Shown here: positions 18,187-26,398 of the stretch, piece by piece
How positions within the stretch are numbered: position 1 is the stretch's first letter
Layout: each line of letters begins with the position of its first letter
Assembly: GCA_938008415.1 (NCBI GenBank)
Contig: CALLKI010000072.1
Coordinates: 1-61,886 of the forward strand
Reading direction: 5' to 3'
Length of the DNA: 61,886 nucleotides
Source: an uncultured Luteimonas sp.
GTDB taxonomy: Bacteria > Pseudomonadota > Gammaproteobacteria > Xanthomonadales > Xanthomonadaceae
Notes under the pieces: model-generated
Databases searched by the model: none
What the model was told of the DNA's origin: nothing
What the model saw: only the letters and a program-made list of their open reading frames with translations
Program-made: the position numbers and the translations under genes

Positions 18187-18861
18187 TCAGTCCTGCGAAC
18201 GGTTGGTCGCCGCCTTCGCGCCACCCGCCAGGTCGGCGATGCGCCACAGGTACAGGCTGGCATAGGTGCGGTACGGCCCCCAGCGCCCGCCGCGCTCGCG
18301 GACCTCCTTCGGCGTCGGCATCGCCTCCGCGCGGTCCACGTACTGCAGGCCCTTGCGGATGCCCAGGTCGTCCACCGGCAGCACGTCCGGGCGGCCGAGG
18401 CGGAACATCAGCATCATCTCCACCGTCCAGCGGCCGATGCCGCGGATCGGGACCAGTGCCGCGACGATGTCGTCCTCGGACATGGAGGCCATCTGCCGCA
18501 GCGTCGGGATTTCGCCGCGAGCCTCGCGGGCGGCCAGGTCCCGCAACGCCAGGGCCTTGTTCGCGGAAACGCCGCACGCCCGCAGCACGGCGTCGTCCAC
18601 GCGCGAGAGCGTGTCGTAGTGCAGCCGCCGGCTGCCGATCGCGGCCTCGACCCTGGCGACGATGGTCGAGGCGGCCTTGCCGCTGAGCTGCTGGAACAGG
18701 ATCGCCCGCGCCAGCGCGTCCACCGGGTCGAACGGCCGGCGCCAGCGCGGGTCGGGGCCGATCGGGCCGATCCTACGCATCCACGCGCCGAGCCTGCGGT
18801 CGCGCCGCACCAGGTGCGCGAACGCGGCCCCGGTGTCGAATCCGCGGGGGTGGCGCGGCAT
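18187..18861 (-). CDS. DNA-3-methyladenine glycosylase II (AlkA-type HhH-GPD)
   Basis: Base-excision repair glycosylase for alkylated purines, 224 aa. The HhH-GPD core is clear: LARAILFQQLSGKAASTIVA, LVPIRGIGRWTVEMMLMFRL (helix-hairpin-helix) and the catalytic aspartate in VLPVDDLGIRKGLQY. It lacks the N-terminal domain of E. coli AlkA, as in short AlkA forms, and has no Fe-S cysteines. The ATG at PRHPRGFD follows a GGAGG-like site inside the end of the DUF423 gene region; five bases separate the two genes, so they form an operon. It is convergent with the b561 pseudogene. Confidence 0.9.
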   Translation of the reverse strand: MPRHPRGFDTGAAFAHLVRRDRRLGAWMRRIGPIGPDPRWRRPFDPVDALARAILFQQLSGKAASTIVARVEAAIGSRRLHYDTLSRVDDAVLRACGVSANKALALRDLAAREARGEIPTLRQMASMSEDDIVAALVPIRGIGRWTVEMMLMFRLGRPDVLPVDDLGIRKGLQYVDRAEAMPTPKEVRERGGRWGPYRTYASLYLWRIADLAGGAKAATNRSQD

Positions 18862-18866
18862 CGGTT

Positions 18867-19220
18867 TCAGCGCCTCCAGGCCGCCACGGCCTGCAGCAGC
18901 CAGCCGGCGATCAGCAGCGTGCCGCCCCAAGGCGCCGGCGCCGACGACCAGCCGAAGAAGGTCTTGCCGGCCAGCGCGCCGCTGAACAGCAGGGTCCCCG
19001 CCAGCAGCATCCAGGCCGGGACCGTGCCCAGGCGCCCACGCGGCGCCAGCGCCTGCAGGGCCACGCCGTGCCCGAAGGCGAACGCCGCGGCATACAGCAG
19101 ACGGGCCCGGGCCTCACCCTCGACCGCGTGCGAGGCATAGGCCGACAGCGCCACGGCGGCCCCGGCGAGCAGGGCCCCCGCCACCGCGGGCCAGCGCGGG
19201 GAAGAGTGCGTCGTGCGCAT
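18867..19220 (-). CDS. DUF423 small membrane protein (YgdD-like)
   Basis: A 117-aa inner-membrane protein with four hydrophobic segments and the DUF423 signature GALLAGAAVALSAYASHAVE near the N-terminus, then AFAFGHGVALQALA and LFSGALAGKTFFG. Function of the family is unknown. The chosen ATG (MRTTHSSPRW) leaves a normal short cytosolic end; a further upstream ATG adds eleven unlikely residues. It precedes alkA by five bases on the same strand. Confidence 0.82.
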   Translation of the reverse strand: MRTTHSSPRWPAVAGALLAGAAVALSAYASHAVEGEARARLLYAAAFAFGHGVALQALAPRGRLGTVPAWMLLAGTLLFSGALAGKTFFGWSSAPAPWGGTLLIAGWLLQAVAAWRR

Positions 19221-19293
19221 TGCGGTCCTCCAAAACGCATCGCGCCGCATCATGGATGCGGCGCGACGCGGGGTCCAGTCCTCCGGGGCCGGA

Positions 19294-20394
19294 TCACTTG
19301 ATCGGCCAGAAGACCTCGTACTCGCCGTTCTCGGTGAAGGACTGCTCGATGCCGCTGAGGTAGTTCTCGTACGGACGGCCCGCGATCTCGAGGCCCTGGG
19401 TCATCGCCCAGGCGCGCAGCGCGTTGCGGACGTTCTCGAGCTCGGCCATGTAGCCGGTGTACTTCGCCATGGCGACGCGGCCGGGCTCGGTGCGCACGTA
19501 CTGCACCGGGGCGCCGGACGGGATCTCCACCTTCAGCTCGCCGTCGTCGGCCGCGGCGGCGGAATCATCCTCGCCGGAGCCACGCTTGCGCACGGGCATC
19601 GCCACGTCGAAGGTGTAGGCCTCGCGGCCAAGCTCGGCGGTCACGATGCGCATCGGGCCGGCGGCGACCAGGCCGTTGGCCTCCATGACGCGCTTGATCC
19701 ACTCGGTGTTGGCCTTCATCGACTCCTGGATCTTGAGGTTGTTGCGCTCCACGGCGCCGGCGAACACGACCAGCAGGTTCTCGGCCGGGCGCTCGGCCAC
19801 GGTCATGTCGCGCAGCTTGCTGCCCTCGACGCGGTAGTCCACGTTGGGCACGGAGGCGAGGATGCCCGCCAGGCGGCTCAGGCCGATCTTCATGTCCTCG
19901 CCCACGGTGCTGCGCACGTACAGGCCGGAATAGCGCCCCAGCAGGTCCCAGCCGTACTCGACGTTGTACTTCTGGGTGATCTCGATGTTACGGCCGCGGT
20001 TGCCGGTGGTCTTCAGCGAGAACTCCATGGTCTTGTTGGAGCCGCGCGCCCTGTTGTCGAGGGCGTAGACCACGCGGTTGTCCGGCTCGCTCTGGGTGAT
20101 TTCCCAGCTGCCGTTGCCGACATCCTTCTTCTGCGAGGAGTATTCGAGGCGGGCGCCGACGCCGGCCTCGGGTCCGGAGACCTTGATCTTCACCTCGGGG
20201 TCATGCAGCACCAGCGGATTCCAGTGGGTGAAGCGCTTGAAGCTGTTGAGGGTGTCGAACACGATCGTGCGATGCCGGTTCGTCTCCACCTGCTCCACGA
20301 TGGTGCGGCTGGACGGCAGGAAAACTCCCACCAGCAGGAACAACACGGCGACAATCGCCATGGAAATGAGGACTTCGTACAAACGGTTCAGCAT
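19294..20394 (-). CDS. Membrane-anchored SRPBCC/GyrI-like ligand-binding protein
   Basis: A 366-aa protein anchored by one N-terminal helix (VLISMAIVAVLFLLVGVFL). Residues 35-190 fit the SRPBCC (polyketide cyclase-like) hydrophobic-pocket fold, for example FDTLNSFKRFTHWNPLVL and GSWEITQSEPDNRVVYAL. The C-terminal half (about 205-366) resembles the GyrI/SOUL-type effector-binding domain. Together they suggest a periplasmic or membrane-side small-molecule binder. GGAG precedes the ATG, and an extended -10 (TGCTAGCAT) lies about 50 bases upstream. Confidence 0.75.
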   Translation of the reverse strand: MLNRLYEVLISMAIVAVLFLLVGVFLPSSRTIVEQVETNRHRTIVFDTLNSFKRFTHWNPLVLHDPEVKIKVSGPEAGVGARLEYSSQKKDVGNGSWEITQSEPDNRVVYALDNRARGSNKTMEFSLKTTGNRGRNIEITQKYNVEYGWDLLGRYSGLYVRSTVGEDMKIGLSRLAGILASVPNVDYRVEGSKLRDMTVAERPAENLLVVFAGAVERNNLKIQESMKANTEWIKRVMEANGLVAAGPMRIVTAELGREAYTFDVAMPVRKRGSGEDDSAAAADDGELKVEIPSGAPVQYVRTEPGRVAMAKYTGYMAELENVRNALRAWAMTQGLEIAGRPYENYLSGIEQSFTENGEYEVFWPIK

Positions 20395-20444
20395 TCAGGG
20401 AGTCTCCACGTACGATCCGGCCAGCTAAGGGACGCAGGGGCCCA

Positions 20445-20453
20445 ATGCTAGCA
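20445..20453 (-). promoter_or_regulatory. Extended -10 promoter element of the SRPBCC gene
   Basis: On the minus strand the sequence reads TGCTAGCAT, the same 9-mer as before the amidase gene, preceded by an A6 tract. It would place the transcription start about 44 bases before the SRPBCC ATG. No clear -35 box. Confidence 0.4.
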
Positions 20454-20535
20454 ATTTTTTGGCCCCCGGACGGGGCCCCGGGTCAGTCCCGCGCGGGGCC
20501 CGGGCCCCGTTCAGCGGCCCACGGGGGCGCGGCGG

Positions 20536-21177
20536 CTAGATCAGCTGCAGCTCGAAGGCCTTGAGCACGGCCCGGGTGCGGTCGCGCACGCCCAGCTTGC
20601 TCAGGATGTTGGACACGTGGTTCTTGATCGTGCCCTCGGCCACGCCGAGCGAGTTGGCGATCTCCTTGTTGGAGAAGCCGCCGGCCATCAGCCGCAGGAT
20701 CTCGGTCTCGCGCTCGGTCAGCGGATCGGGGCGGTCGAGGCTGACGAAGTCGTTGCGCATGTGCTCCAGGCCCGAGAGCAGGCGCTGGGTCACCGCCGGC
20801 TGCACCAGCGAGCCGCCCGCGGCCACGGTCCGGATGGCCCCGACCAGCTGCTCCAGCGACACGTCCTTGAGCAGGTAGCCCTTGGCCCCGGCCTTCATCC
20901 CGGCCAGCACCAGCTGGTCGTCGTCGAAGGTGGTCAGGATGATGGTCGGCGGCAGGGCGCTGGCCCGGGACAGGGCCTGCAGGGCCTCCAGGCCCGACAT
21001 CACCGGCATGCGCATGTCCATCAGCACCACGTCGGGCCGCACCCGCGGGATGATCTCGACGGCCTGCCTGCCATCGGCGGCCTCGGCCACAACCTCCATC
21101 TCGCCGTCGAGTGCCAGCAGCGACTTGATGCCCTGGCGGACCAGGGTCTGATCGTCGACCAGGCAGATTCGGATCAT
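20536..21177 (-). CDS. NarL/LuxR-family response regulator
   Basis: Two-component response regulator, 213 aa. Receiver domain (residues 1-120) has the acidic pocket at VDDQ, the phospho-acceptor Asp54 in VVLMDMRMPVMSG and Lys in GYLLKD. The C-terminal LuxR-type helix-turn-helix (about 148-205) reads PLTERETEILRLMAGGFSNK and SLGVAEGTIKNHVSNILSKL. It overlaps the histidine kinase gene by four bases and is its cognate partner. Target genes are unknown; no obvious binding site is seen nearby. A GC-rich imperfect hairpin follows the gene, without a T-tract. Confidence 0.93.
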   Translation of the reverse strand: MIRICLVDDQTLVRQGIKSLLALDGEMEVVAEAADGRQAVEIIPRVRPDVVLMDMRMPVMSGLEALQALSRASALPPTIILTTFDDDQLVLAGMKAGAKGYLLKDVSLEQLVGAIRTVAAGGSLVQPAVTQRLLSGLEHMRNDFVSLDRPDPLTERETEILRLMAGGFSNKEIANSLGVAEGTIKNHVSNILSKLGVRDRTRAVLKAFELQLI

Positions 21178-22412
21178 GGCGTCTCCACGGGGGTCGTCTG
21201 GGCGGCCGTTTCCGGCCGGTGGGGTTGCTCCCGGCCGGCGCCGCCGGGAGCATCCTGGGCCGCCGCGTCGTCGAGCGGCAGGCGCAGGTGCACGGCGAAG
21301 CCGTTGCCGGGGGAGGTCTCGATCCGCAGCGTACCGCCATGCGCGGCCAGCCGCTCGCGCATGCCCTGCAGGCCGTTGCCCGGGACCGCCGCCTCGGCGC
21401 CCCGGCCGTCGTCCCGGGCGACGAGCTCGACCGCATGCCCGTCGATCCGGTAGTGCAACCGCAGGACGGAAGCCCCGGCGTGGCGCACGGCGTTGGTGAT
21501 GATCTCCTGTGTGCAGCGCAGCAGCACGTGCGCGCGCTCGGGGTCGTCGAACTGGAAGCTCGGCGGCATGTCCATCTCGATGCGCAGCCCCGGCACATTG
21601 TCGGCCAGCGGCAGCAGGGTGGCGCGCATGTCGATGGCGTCGTCGTCACGCAGGCGGCTGACCGCCTCGCGCACGTCGCTCAGCAGCAGCTTGGCCAGGG
21701 TATGGGCCTGGTTGACGTGCTCCTGCGCCTGCCCCTGCACCAGATGGCTGGCGACCTCCAGGTTCAGGCTCAGCGCGGTGAGGTGGTGGCCCAGCAGGTC
21801 GTGCAGTTCCCTCGAGATGCGGGTGCGCTCGTTCACCCGCACGCTTTCGGCCAGCAACGCGCGGGTGGCGCGCAGTTCCGCGTTCAGGCGGCGCTGCTCC
21901 TCGCGGGCCTGTGCCTGCTGCCGCGCGACCATGCCGGTGACGTAGGCGAAGCCGGTGAAGCCCACGTACAGGCTGGCCTGCAGCGCGGCCTCGCCCAGGG
22001 TGAACCCGAGCCCGGTGACGTAGACCGGGATGATGACCAGCTCGCACAGCACCAGCAGCGCGACCCCGGACTTGAGCGGCATCAGCCAGGGCAGCACGCA
22101 GGCCATCACCATCAGCAGGATGCTGCCCAGCCCGCTTTGGCTGCTGTAGCTGATCGCGATCGCGCTGGTGGCCAGCAGCACCACCAGGCCAAGGCCGAAC
22201 GGGCTGGTCCGGCGGCGGCCGAGCCCCCGGGTCAGCCACGCATAACACAATCCGAACGTTCCCCAGGCGACCCAGACCCGCCAGCCCGCCAGCAGCGGGC
22301 CGGAATCGCCGTCCCCGCGTACCGACAGCAGCAGCAGCGGCAGCCCGATCACGCCCCACGTGAACAGGCCGGCGTAGCGCAACAGTCGGTTGTGGTCGAA
22401 GCGCGGGAGCAT
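21174..22412 (-). CDS. Sensor histidine kinase, DesK/HisKA_3 type
   Basis: Membrane histidine kinase, 412 aa. Six hydrophobic segments fill residues 12-165, with almost no periplasmic loops, so it probably senses the membrane itself, as DesK does. The HisKA_3 box ISRELHDLLGHHLTALSLNL places the phosphorylated histidine at His204. The HATPase domain shows QEIITNAVRHAGAS (N box) and DDGRGAEAAVPGNGLQGMRE (G boxes). The start at MLPRFDHNRLLRY gives the normal short cytosolic N-terminus. ATGA overlap couples it to the response regulator. Confidence 0.92.
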   Translation of the reverse strand: MLPRFDHNRLLRYAGLFTWGVIGLPLLLLSVRGDGDSGPLLAGWRVWVAWGTFGLCYAWLTRGLGRRRTSPFGLGLVVLLATSAIAISYSSQSGLGSILLMVMACVLPWLMPLKSGVALLVLCELVIIPVYVTGLGFTLGEAALQASLYVGFTGFAYVTGMVARQQAQAREEQRRLNAELRATRALLAESVRVNERTRISRELHDLLGHHLTALSLNLEVASHLVQGQAQEHVNQAHTLAKLLLSDVREAVSRLRDDDAIDMRATLLPLADNVPGLRIEMDMPPSFQFDDPERAHVLLRCTQEIITNAVRHAGASVLRLHYRIDGHAVELVARDDGRGAEAAVPGNGLQGMRERLAAHGGTLRIETSPGNGFAVHLRLPLDDAAAQDAPGGAGREQPHRPETAAQTTPVETP

Positions 22413-22491
22413 CGCGGCCCATGTTAGGCGCAATCCGGGGGGCCGGAAGCCTCGAAAGTCATGTCGCCGGGTCGCCCGTCCCGGCAGCCCA

Positions 22492-22500
22492 TGCGATAAT
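22492..22500 (+). promoter_or_regulatory. Possible extended -10 for the GNAT-minCDE unit
   Basis: TGCGATAAT is a close match to an extended -10 and lies about 100 bases before the GNAT start, in the divergent region behind the kinase gene. No -35 box stands out. Confidence 0.35.
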
Positions 22501-22601
22501 CGGCCCCCGGGTGCGACGCGGCCGTCTCCGGGCGCCATCGCCGTATCCTCGTCACAGGAACGGCGCCCACCGCCGCAAGCCGGAAGTCCCTGGAGTCAGG
22601 A

Positions 22602-23210
22602 ATGTCGATCGTCGTCCGCGACGTGCGCGAGCACGAGCTGGATTCCATCCTCGCCCTCAACAACGCCGCCGGCCCCGCCATCCTGCCGCTCGACGCGGCA
22701 CGGCTCCGCTGGTTCTACGAGACCGCCGAATATTTCCGGGTCGCCGAGCGCGATGACACCCTCGCCGGCTTCCTGGTCGGCTTCGGTTCCGGTGCCGACC
22801 ACGACAGCAGCAACTTCCGCTGGTTCCGCGAGCGGTATGAACATTTCTTTTACATCGACCGCGTGGTGGTCGCCAGCCGCCGGCGCGGCGGCGGCGTGGG
22901 CCGCGCGTTCTACGCCGACGTGCAAAGCTACGCCGAGCTGCGCTACCCGCTGCTGGTCTGCGAGGTGTTCCTGGAGCACGACACCGACCCTGTGCGCCTG
23001 TTCCATGGCAGCGTCGGGTTCCGCGAGGTCGGCCAGCACGTCATGGAGGAAAACGGCATCCGGGCCTCGATGCTGACCAAGGACATGAGCTGCACCTACG
23101 ACTGGGTCCGCCGCGAATACGGCGACGCCCTGCCGGACGTGGACTGGCTGGCACGGCCGCGCACGCCGGCTGCCGCCGCCCCGTACCGGACCGCGGGGGC
23201 CCGGGCATGA
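22602..23210 (+). CDS. GNAT family N-acetyltransferase
   Basis: A 202-aa acetyltransferase with the GNAT acetyl-CoA site in DRVVVASRRRGGGVGRAFYA (consensus Q/RxxGxG/A) and the later LFHGSVGFREVGQ motif. Substrate unknown. GGAGTCAGGA precedes the ATG. The C-terminal 20 residues are Pro/Ala-rich. Its stop overlaps the minC start (ATGA), tying it to the division-site genes; whether it acetylates a Min protein is speculation. Confidence 0.85.
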   Translation: MSIVVRDVREHELDSILALNNAAGPAILPLDAARLRWFYETAEYFRVAERDDTLAGFLVGFGSGADHDSSNFRWFRERYEHFFYIDRVVVASRRRGGGVGRAFYADVQSYAELRYPLLVCEVFLEHDTDPVRLFHGSVGFREVGQHVMEENGIRASMLTKDMSCTYDWVRREYGDALPDVDWLARPRTPAAAAPYRTAGARA

Positions 23211-23980
23211 GCCACGCGGCTTCCGCCATGAACTACGAACCCGCGGGCGAACTGAAGATCGGCCAGGTCGGCATTGCCAACCTGCGCGTGCGCACGCTCG
23301 ACGTGCAGCGGCTGGCCGACGAGATGCGCGAGCGGGTCGCGCGGGCGCCGATGCTGTTCGCGCGCGCCGCGGTGATCGTCGACTTCGGCGCCCTGCCCGC
23401 CCTCCCCGACACCGCCACCGCCCGGGCCCTGCTCGACGCCCTGCGCGACGCCGGGGTACTGCCTGTGGCACTGGCCTACGGCAGCAGCGAGAACGAGAAG
23501 CTGGCCGTCGAACTGGGGCTGCCGGTGCTGGCCAAGTTCCGCGCCCAGTACGAGCGCGAGGCCGCCGCCGCTGCGGCCGCCGCGCCCCAGCCGGAGCCCC
23601 GCAGGGCCGCGGCCGAGCCTCCCCCGCCGCCCCGCCCGGCCCCGGCCGCCCAGCCCGGCCTGATCCAGGCCGGCCCCGTCCGCTCCGGCCAGCAGGTCTA
23701 CGCCGAGAACCGCGACCTGACGATCCTGTCCTCGGTCGGCCCGGGCGCCGAGGTCATCGCCGACGGCTCGGTCCACATCTACGGCCCCCTGCGCGGGCGG
23801 GCGCTGGCCGGCGCCCAGGGCAACGAGAAGGCCCGGATCTTCTGCCGCGCCTTCCACGCCGAGCTCGTGGCCGTGGCCGGACACTACAAAGTGCTGGAAG
23901 ATATCCCCGCCGAGCTGCACGGCAGGCCCGCACAGGTCTGGCTGGAGAACGGAGAACTCAGGATCGCCGCGCTCGACTGA
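23207..23980 (+). CDS. minC: Septum-site-determining protein MinC
   Basis: FtsZ-ring inhibitor of the Min system, 257 aa. The N-terminal domain (GELKIGQVGIANLRVRTLDV to about 115) binds FtsZ; a Pro/Ala-rich linker (AAAAAAAPQPEPRRAAAEPP region) joins it to the C-terminal beta-helix domain with GPVRSGQQVYAENRDLTILS and GSVHIYGPLRGRALAGAQGN, the conserved MinD-binding face. It begins by overlapping the GNAT stop; a second ATG seven codons later is an alternative. minD follows after 44 bases. Confidence 0.95.
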   Translation: MSHAASAMNYEPAGELKIGQVGIANLRVRTLDVQRLADEMRERVARAPMLFARAAVIVDFGALPALPDTATARALLDALRDAGVLPVALAYGSSENEKLAVELGLPVLAKFRAQYEREAAAAAAAAPQPEPRRAAAEPPPPPRPAPAAQPGLIQAGPVRSGQQVYAENRDLTILSSVGPGAEVIADGSVHIYGPLRGRALAGAQGNEKARIFCRAFHAELVAVAGHYKVLEDIPAELHGRPAQVWLENGELRIAALD

Positions 23981-24024
23981 CCGCGGCACCCCCGCGAGGA
24001 ACACAAGATCCAAGGAGACGTGTT

Positions 24025-24834
24025 TTGGCAGAAATCATCGTGGTCACCTCTGGCAAGGGCGGCGTCGGCAAGACGACCACCAGCGCCAGCATCGCTTGCG
24101 GTCTGGCACGCCGCGGCAAGCGGGTCGCGGTCATCGACTTCGACGTCGGCCTGCGCAACCTCGACCTGATCATGGGTTGCGAGCGCCGCGTGGTGTACGA
24201 CTTCGTCAACGTCGTGCAGGGCGAAGCCACGCTGAGGCAGGCGCTGATCAAGGACAAGCGCTTCGACAACCTCCACATCCTGGCCGCCTCGCAGACCCGC
24301 GACAAGGACGCCCTGACCAGGGAGGGCGTGGAACGGGTGCTCAACGAGCTGGCCGCGGACGGCTTCGAGTACATCGTCTGCGACTCGCCGGCGGGCATCG
24401 AGAAGGGCGCGTTCCTGGCCATGTACTTCGCCGACCGGGCGGTCGTCGTGGTCAACCCCGAGGTCTCCTCGGTGCGCGACTCCGACCGCATCCTCGGCCT
24501 GCTCGCCTCCAAGACCCGCAAGGCCGAGAACGGCGAGCGCGTGAGCGAGCACCTGCTGCTGACCCGCTACAACCCGGTCCGGGTGGAACGCGGCGAGATG
24601 CTGTCGATCTCCGACGTCGAGGAAGTGCTGGGCGTGAAGACCATCGGCGTGATCCCCGAGTCGAACGACGTGCTGGAAGCCTCGAACAAGGGCGAGCCGG
24701 TCATCCTCGACATGGAATCCAGCGCCGGCCAGGCCTACGACGACGCCGTCGCCCGCCTGCTCGGCGAGGAACGCCCGATGCGCTTCACCCAGGTGGAGAA
24801 GAAGGGCTTCTTCAGCAAGCTCTTCGGGGGCTGA
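24025..24834 (+). CDS. minD: Septum-site-determining ATPase MinD
   Basis: Membrane-cycling ATPase that recruits MinC and is released by MinE, 269 aa. The deviant Walker A KGGVGKTT has its signature Lys11 and Lys16. Downstream IDFDVGLRNLDLIMG and the switch region CDSPAGIEKGAF are intact, and the C-terminal amphipathic membrane-targeting helix is present (KKGFFSKLFGG). The start codon is TTG, eight bases after AAGGAG; no in-frame ATG precedes the AEIIVVTSGKGG block, so the TTG is secure. minE follows three bases later. Confidence 0.97.
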   Translation: MAEIIVVTSGKGGVGKTTTSASIACGLARRGKRVAVIDFDVGLRNLDLIMGCERRVVYDFVNVVQGEATLRQALIKDKRFDNLHILAASQTRDKDALTREGVERVLNELAADGFEYIVCDSPAGIEKGAFLAMYFADRAVVVVNPEVSSVRDSDRILGLLASKTRKAENGERVSEHLLLTRYNPVRVERGEMLSISDVEEVLGVKTIGVIPESNDVLEASNKGEPVILDMESSAGQAYDDAVARLLGEERPMRFTQVEKKGFFSKLFGG

Positions 24835-24837
24835 GGC

Positions 24838-25104
24838 ATGGGACTGTTCGATTTCCTCAAGGCCAGGAAGAACTCGGCCTCGATCGCGAAGGAACGCCTG
24901 CGGATCATCGTCGCGCAGGAACGCACCAGCCGCGACGGCCCCGACTACCTGCCGCTGCTGCAGCGCGAACTGCTCGAGGTGATCCGCAAGTACGTCAGCG
25001 TCGACGTCGACGCGGTGAAGGTGGACCTGGTGCGGGACGGCGACCACGACGTGCTCGACATCTCGGTGTCGCTGCCCGACGGACGCACCGCGCCCGCCTC
25101 CTGA
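24838..25104 (+). CDS. minE: Cell division topological specificity factor MinE
   Basis: Drives MinD off the membrane and sets the pole-to-pole oscillation. The 88-aa length is typical. MGLFDFLKARKNSASIAKER gives the N-terminal membrane-binding helix and contact helix (ERLRIIVAQERTSR), followed by the dimerisation domain ELLEVIRKYVSVDVDAVKVD. Translation is coupled to minD by the three-base gap. Confidence 0.96.
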   Translation: MGLFDFLKARKNSASIAKERLRIIVAQERTSRDGPDYLPLLQRELLEVIRKYVSVDVDAVKVDLVRDGDHDVLDISVSLPDGRTAPAS

Positions 25105-25143
25105 CCGCGTCGCCCCGCGCCTCCCGGCCGGCACCACACCCGG

Positions 25144-25614
25144 ATGGACAGCTCGCCCGACGTCCTGCGCCTGCGCGACATCTCCTTCGACGACGCCTCC
25201 GCACTGCTCGCGCGCCACGGCCTGCGCCTGCACCTGGTCGCCGACGGCGAACCGATCCCCGGCAGCTACTGGGGCGAACCCGAGGCCGGCATCATCGGCA
25301 GCGACGTGTACGCGCGCGGAGATACGCCCGTGCATTCGCTGCTGCACGAGGCCTGCCACCTGATCGTGCTGCCGCCCGGGCGGCGCGCGCAGGTGCACAC
25401 CGACGCCACCGACTCCATCGCCGAGGAGGACGCCACCTGCTGCCTGCAGATCATCCTCGCCGGCGAACTGCCGGGCGTGGGCCGCGACCGGCTGATGGCG
25501 GACATGGACGCGTGGGGCTATACCTTCCGGCTGGGCTCGGCGCGGGCCTGGTTCGAACGCGATGCCGAGGACGCCCGGGCCTGGCTGCGCGAGCGCGGCC
25601 TGCCCGCCGACTGA
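25144..25614 (+). CDS. Small HExxH metallopeptidase-like protein
   Basis: A 156-aa soluble protein with a perfect zinc-protease core: His68-Glu69-Ala-Cys-His72 in VHSLLHEACHLIVLP. Glu94 or Glu95 in SIAEEDATCCLQ lies about 22 residues later, where gluzincins place the third ligand. The rest has no recognised domain and there is no signal peptide. It follows minE by 39 bases on the same strand and precedes the YrbL-like gene by 35, so it is probably transcribed with one or both. Zinc binding is a motif-based inference; a structural role is possible. Confidence 0.7.
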   Translation: MDSSPDVLRLRDISFDDASALLARHGLRLHLVADGEPIPGSYWGEPEAGIIGSDVYARGDTPVHSLLHEACHLIVLPPGRRAQVHTDATDSIAEEDATCCLQIILAGELPGVGRDRLMADMDAWGYTFRLGSARAWFERDAEDARAWLRERGLPAD

Positions 25615-25649
25615 CGCCGGCCCGGGAGGCCTGACACGAGGACCGCCCC

Positions 25650-26354
25650 ATGCCCCGCCCCCAGCAGGACCCGCCCGCTTCCCCGGAAACCCGCTGGCAG
25701 GGGCTGGAGCTGCTCGGACGCGGCTACAGCCGCCGGTGCGTGGTCGACCCACGCGACCCGGGCCGGTGCCTGAAGTTCGAACTGGCCGACCCCGGCAAGC
25801 GCCCGCCCGGCCCGCTGCGCCGCCTGCGCCTCGCCCTGGCCCGGCGCTGGCCCCGCTTCGGCGACAACGCCCGCGAGCTGCGTGCCTGGCGCTGGCTGCA
25901 ACGGCGGCTGGGACCGGAAGCCGCGCAAGCCCGCTTCGCCCCGGTCGAGGGACTGGTCGACACGCCCTGGGGCCCGGCCTTGCGCTGCCGCCTCGTCCGG
26001 CTCCCCGACGGCCGGCCGGCACCGAACCTCCACGCCTTCCTGGCCGGCCGCTCCGACTGGCAGGTCGAGGACCTGTGCGCCGCCGTCGAGGACTTCGCCG
26101 CGTTCCTGCGCCGGGAACGCCTGCCGCTGTTCGACCTCAACCCGGGCAATTTCGTCGTGGTCCCCGGGGATGGCGGCCATCCGCGCCTGGTCTGCGTGGA
26201 CGCCAAGTCGGTGCTGGCCAGCAAGGAGGTCGTGCCCCTGTCGCGCCATGTCCCGTCCCTGCGCGAACGCAAGATCACCCGCCGCGCCGCGCGCCTGTGC
26301 CGGCGCCTGCGCGAGGCCGCCCCCACCCTTGCGCCTGCAGCCACCGGCCACTAG
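25650..26354 (+). CDS. YrbL-like kinase-fold protein
   Basis: A 234-aa protein matching the PhoP-regulated YrbL family, an atypical protein-kinase fold. The catalytic-loop equivalent is LPLFDLNPGNFVVVPGD and the metal-binding equivalent is RLVCVDAKSVLASKEVVPLS; the first lobe has RRCVVDPRDPGRCLKFEL. No classical glycine-rich loop is visible. YrbL proteins are poorly characterised; a small-molecule or protein kinase role is possible. It lies between the HExxH protein and the M2 peptidase genes. Confidence 0.7.
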   Translation: MPRPQQDPPASPETRWQGLELLGRGYSRRCVVDPRDPGRCLKFELADPGKRPPGPLRRLRLALARRWPRFGDNARELRAWRWLQRRLGPEAAQARFAPVEGLVDTPWGPALRCRLVRLPDGRPAPNLHAFLAGRSDWQVEDLCAAVEDFAAFLRRERLPLFDLNPGNFVVVPGDGGHPRLVCVDAKSVLASKEVVPLSRHVPSLRERKITRRAARLCRRLREAAPTLAPAATGH

Positions 26355-26398
26355 CCTGCCGGTTCCCGGTCGATCCGACCCGATTGCGAGCCAGAACC

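Noticed and set aside
20455..20535. GC-rich hairpin after the response regulator gene
   Set aside because: The stem is long but imperfect and the T-run lies on the wrong side for the minus-strand gene, so I do not call it a terminator.
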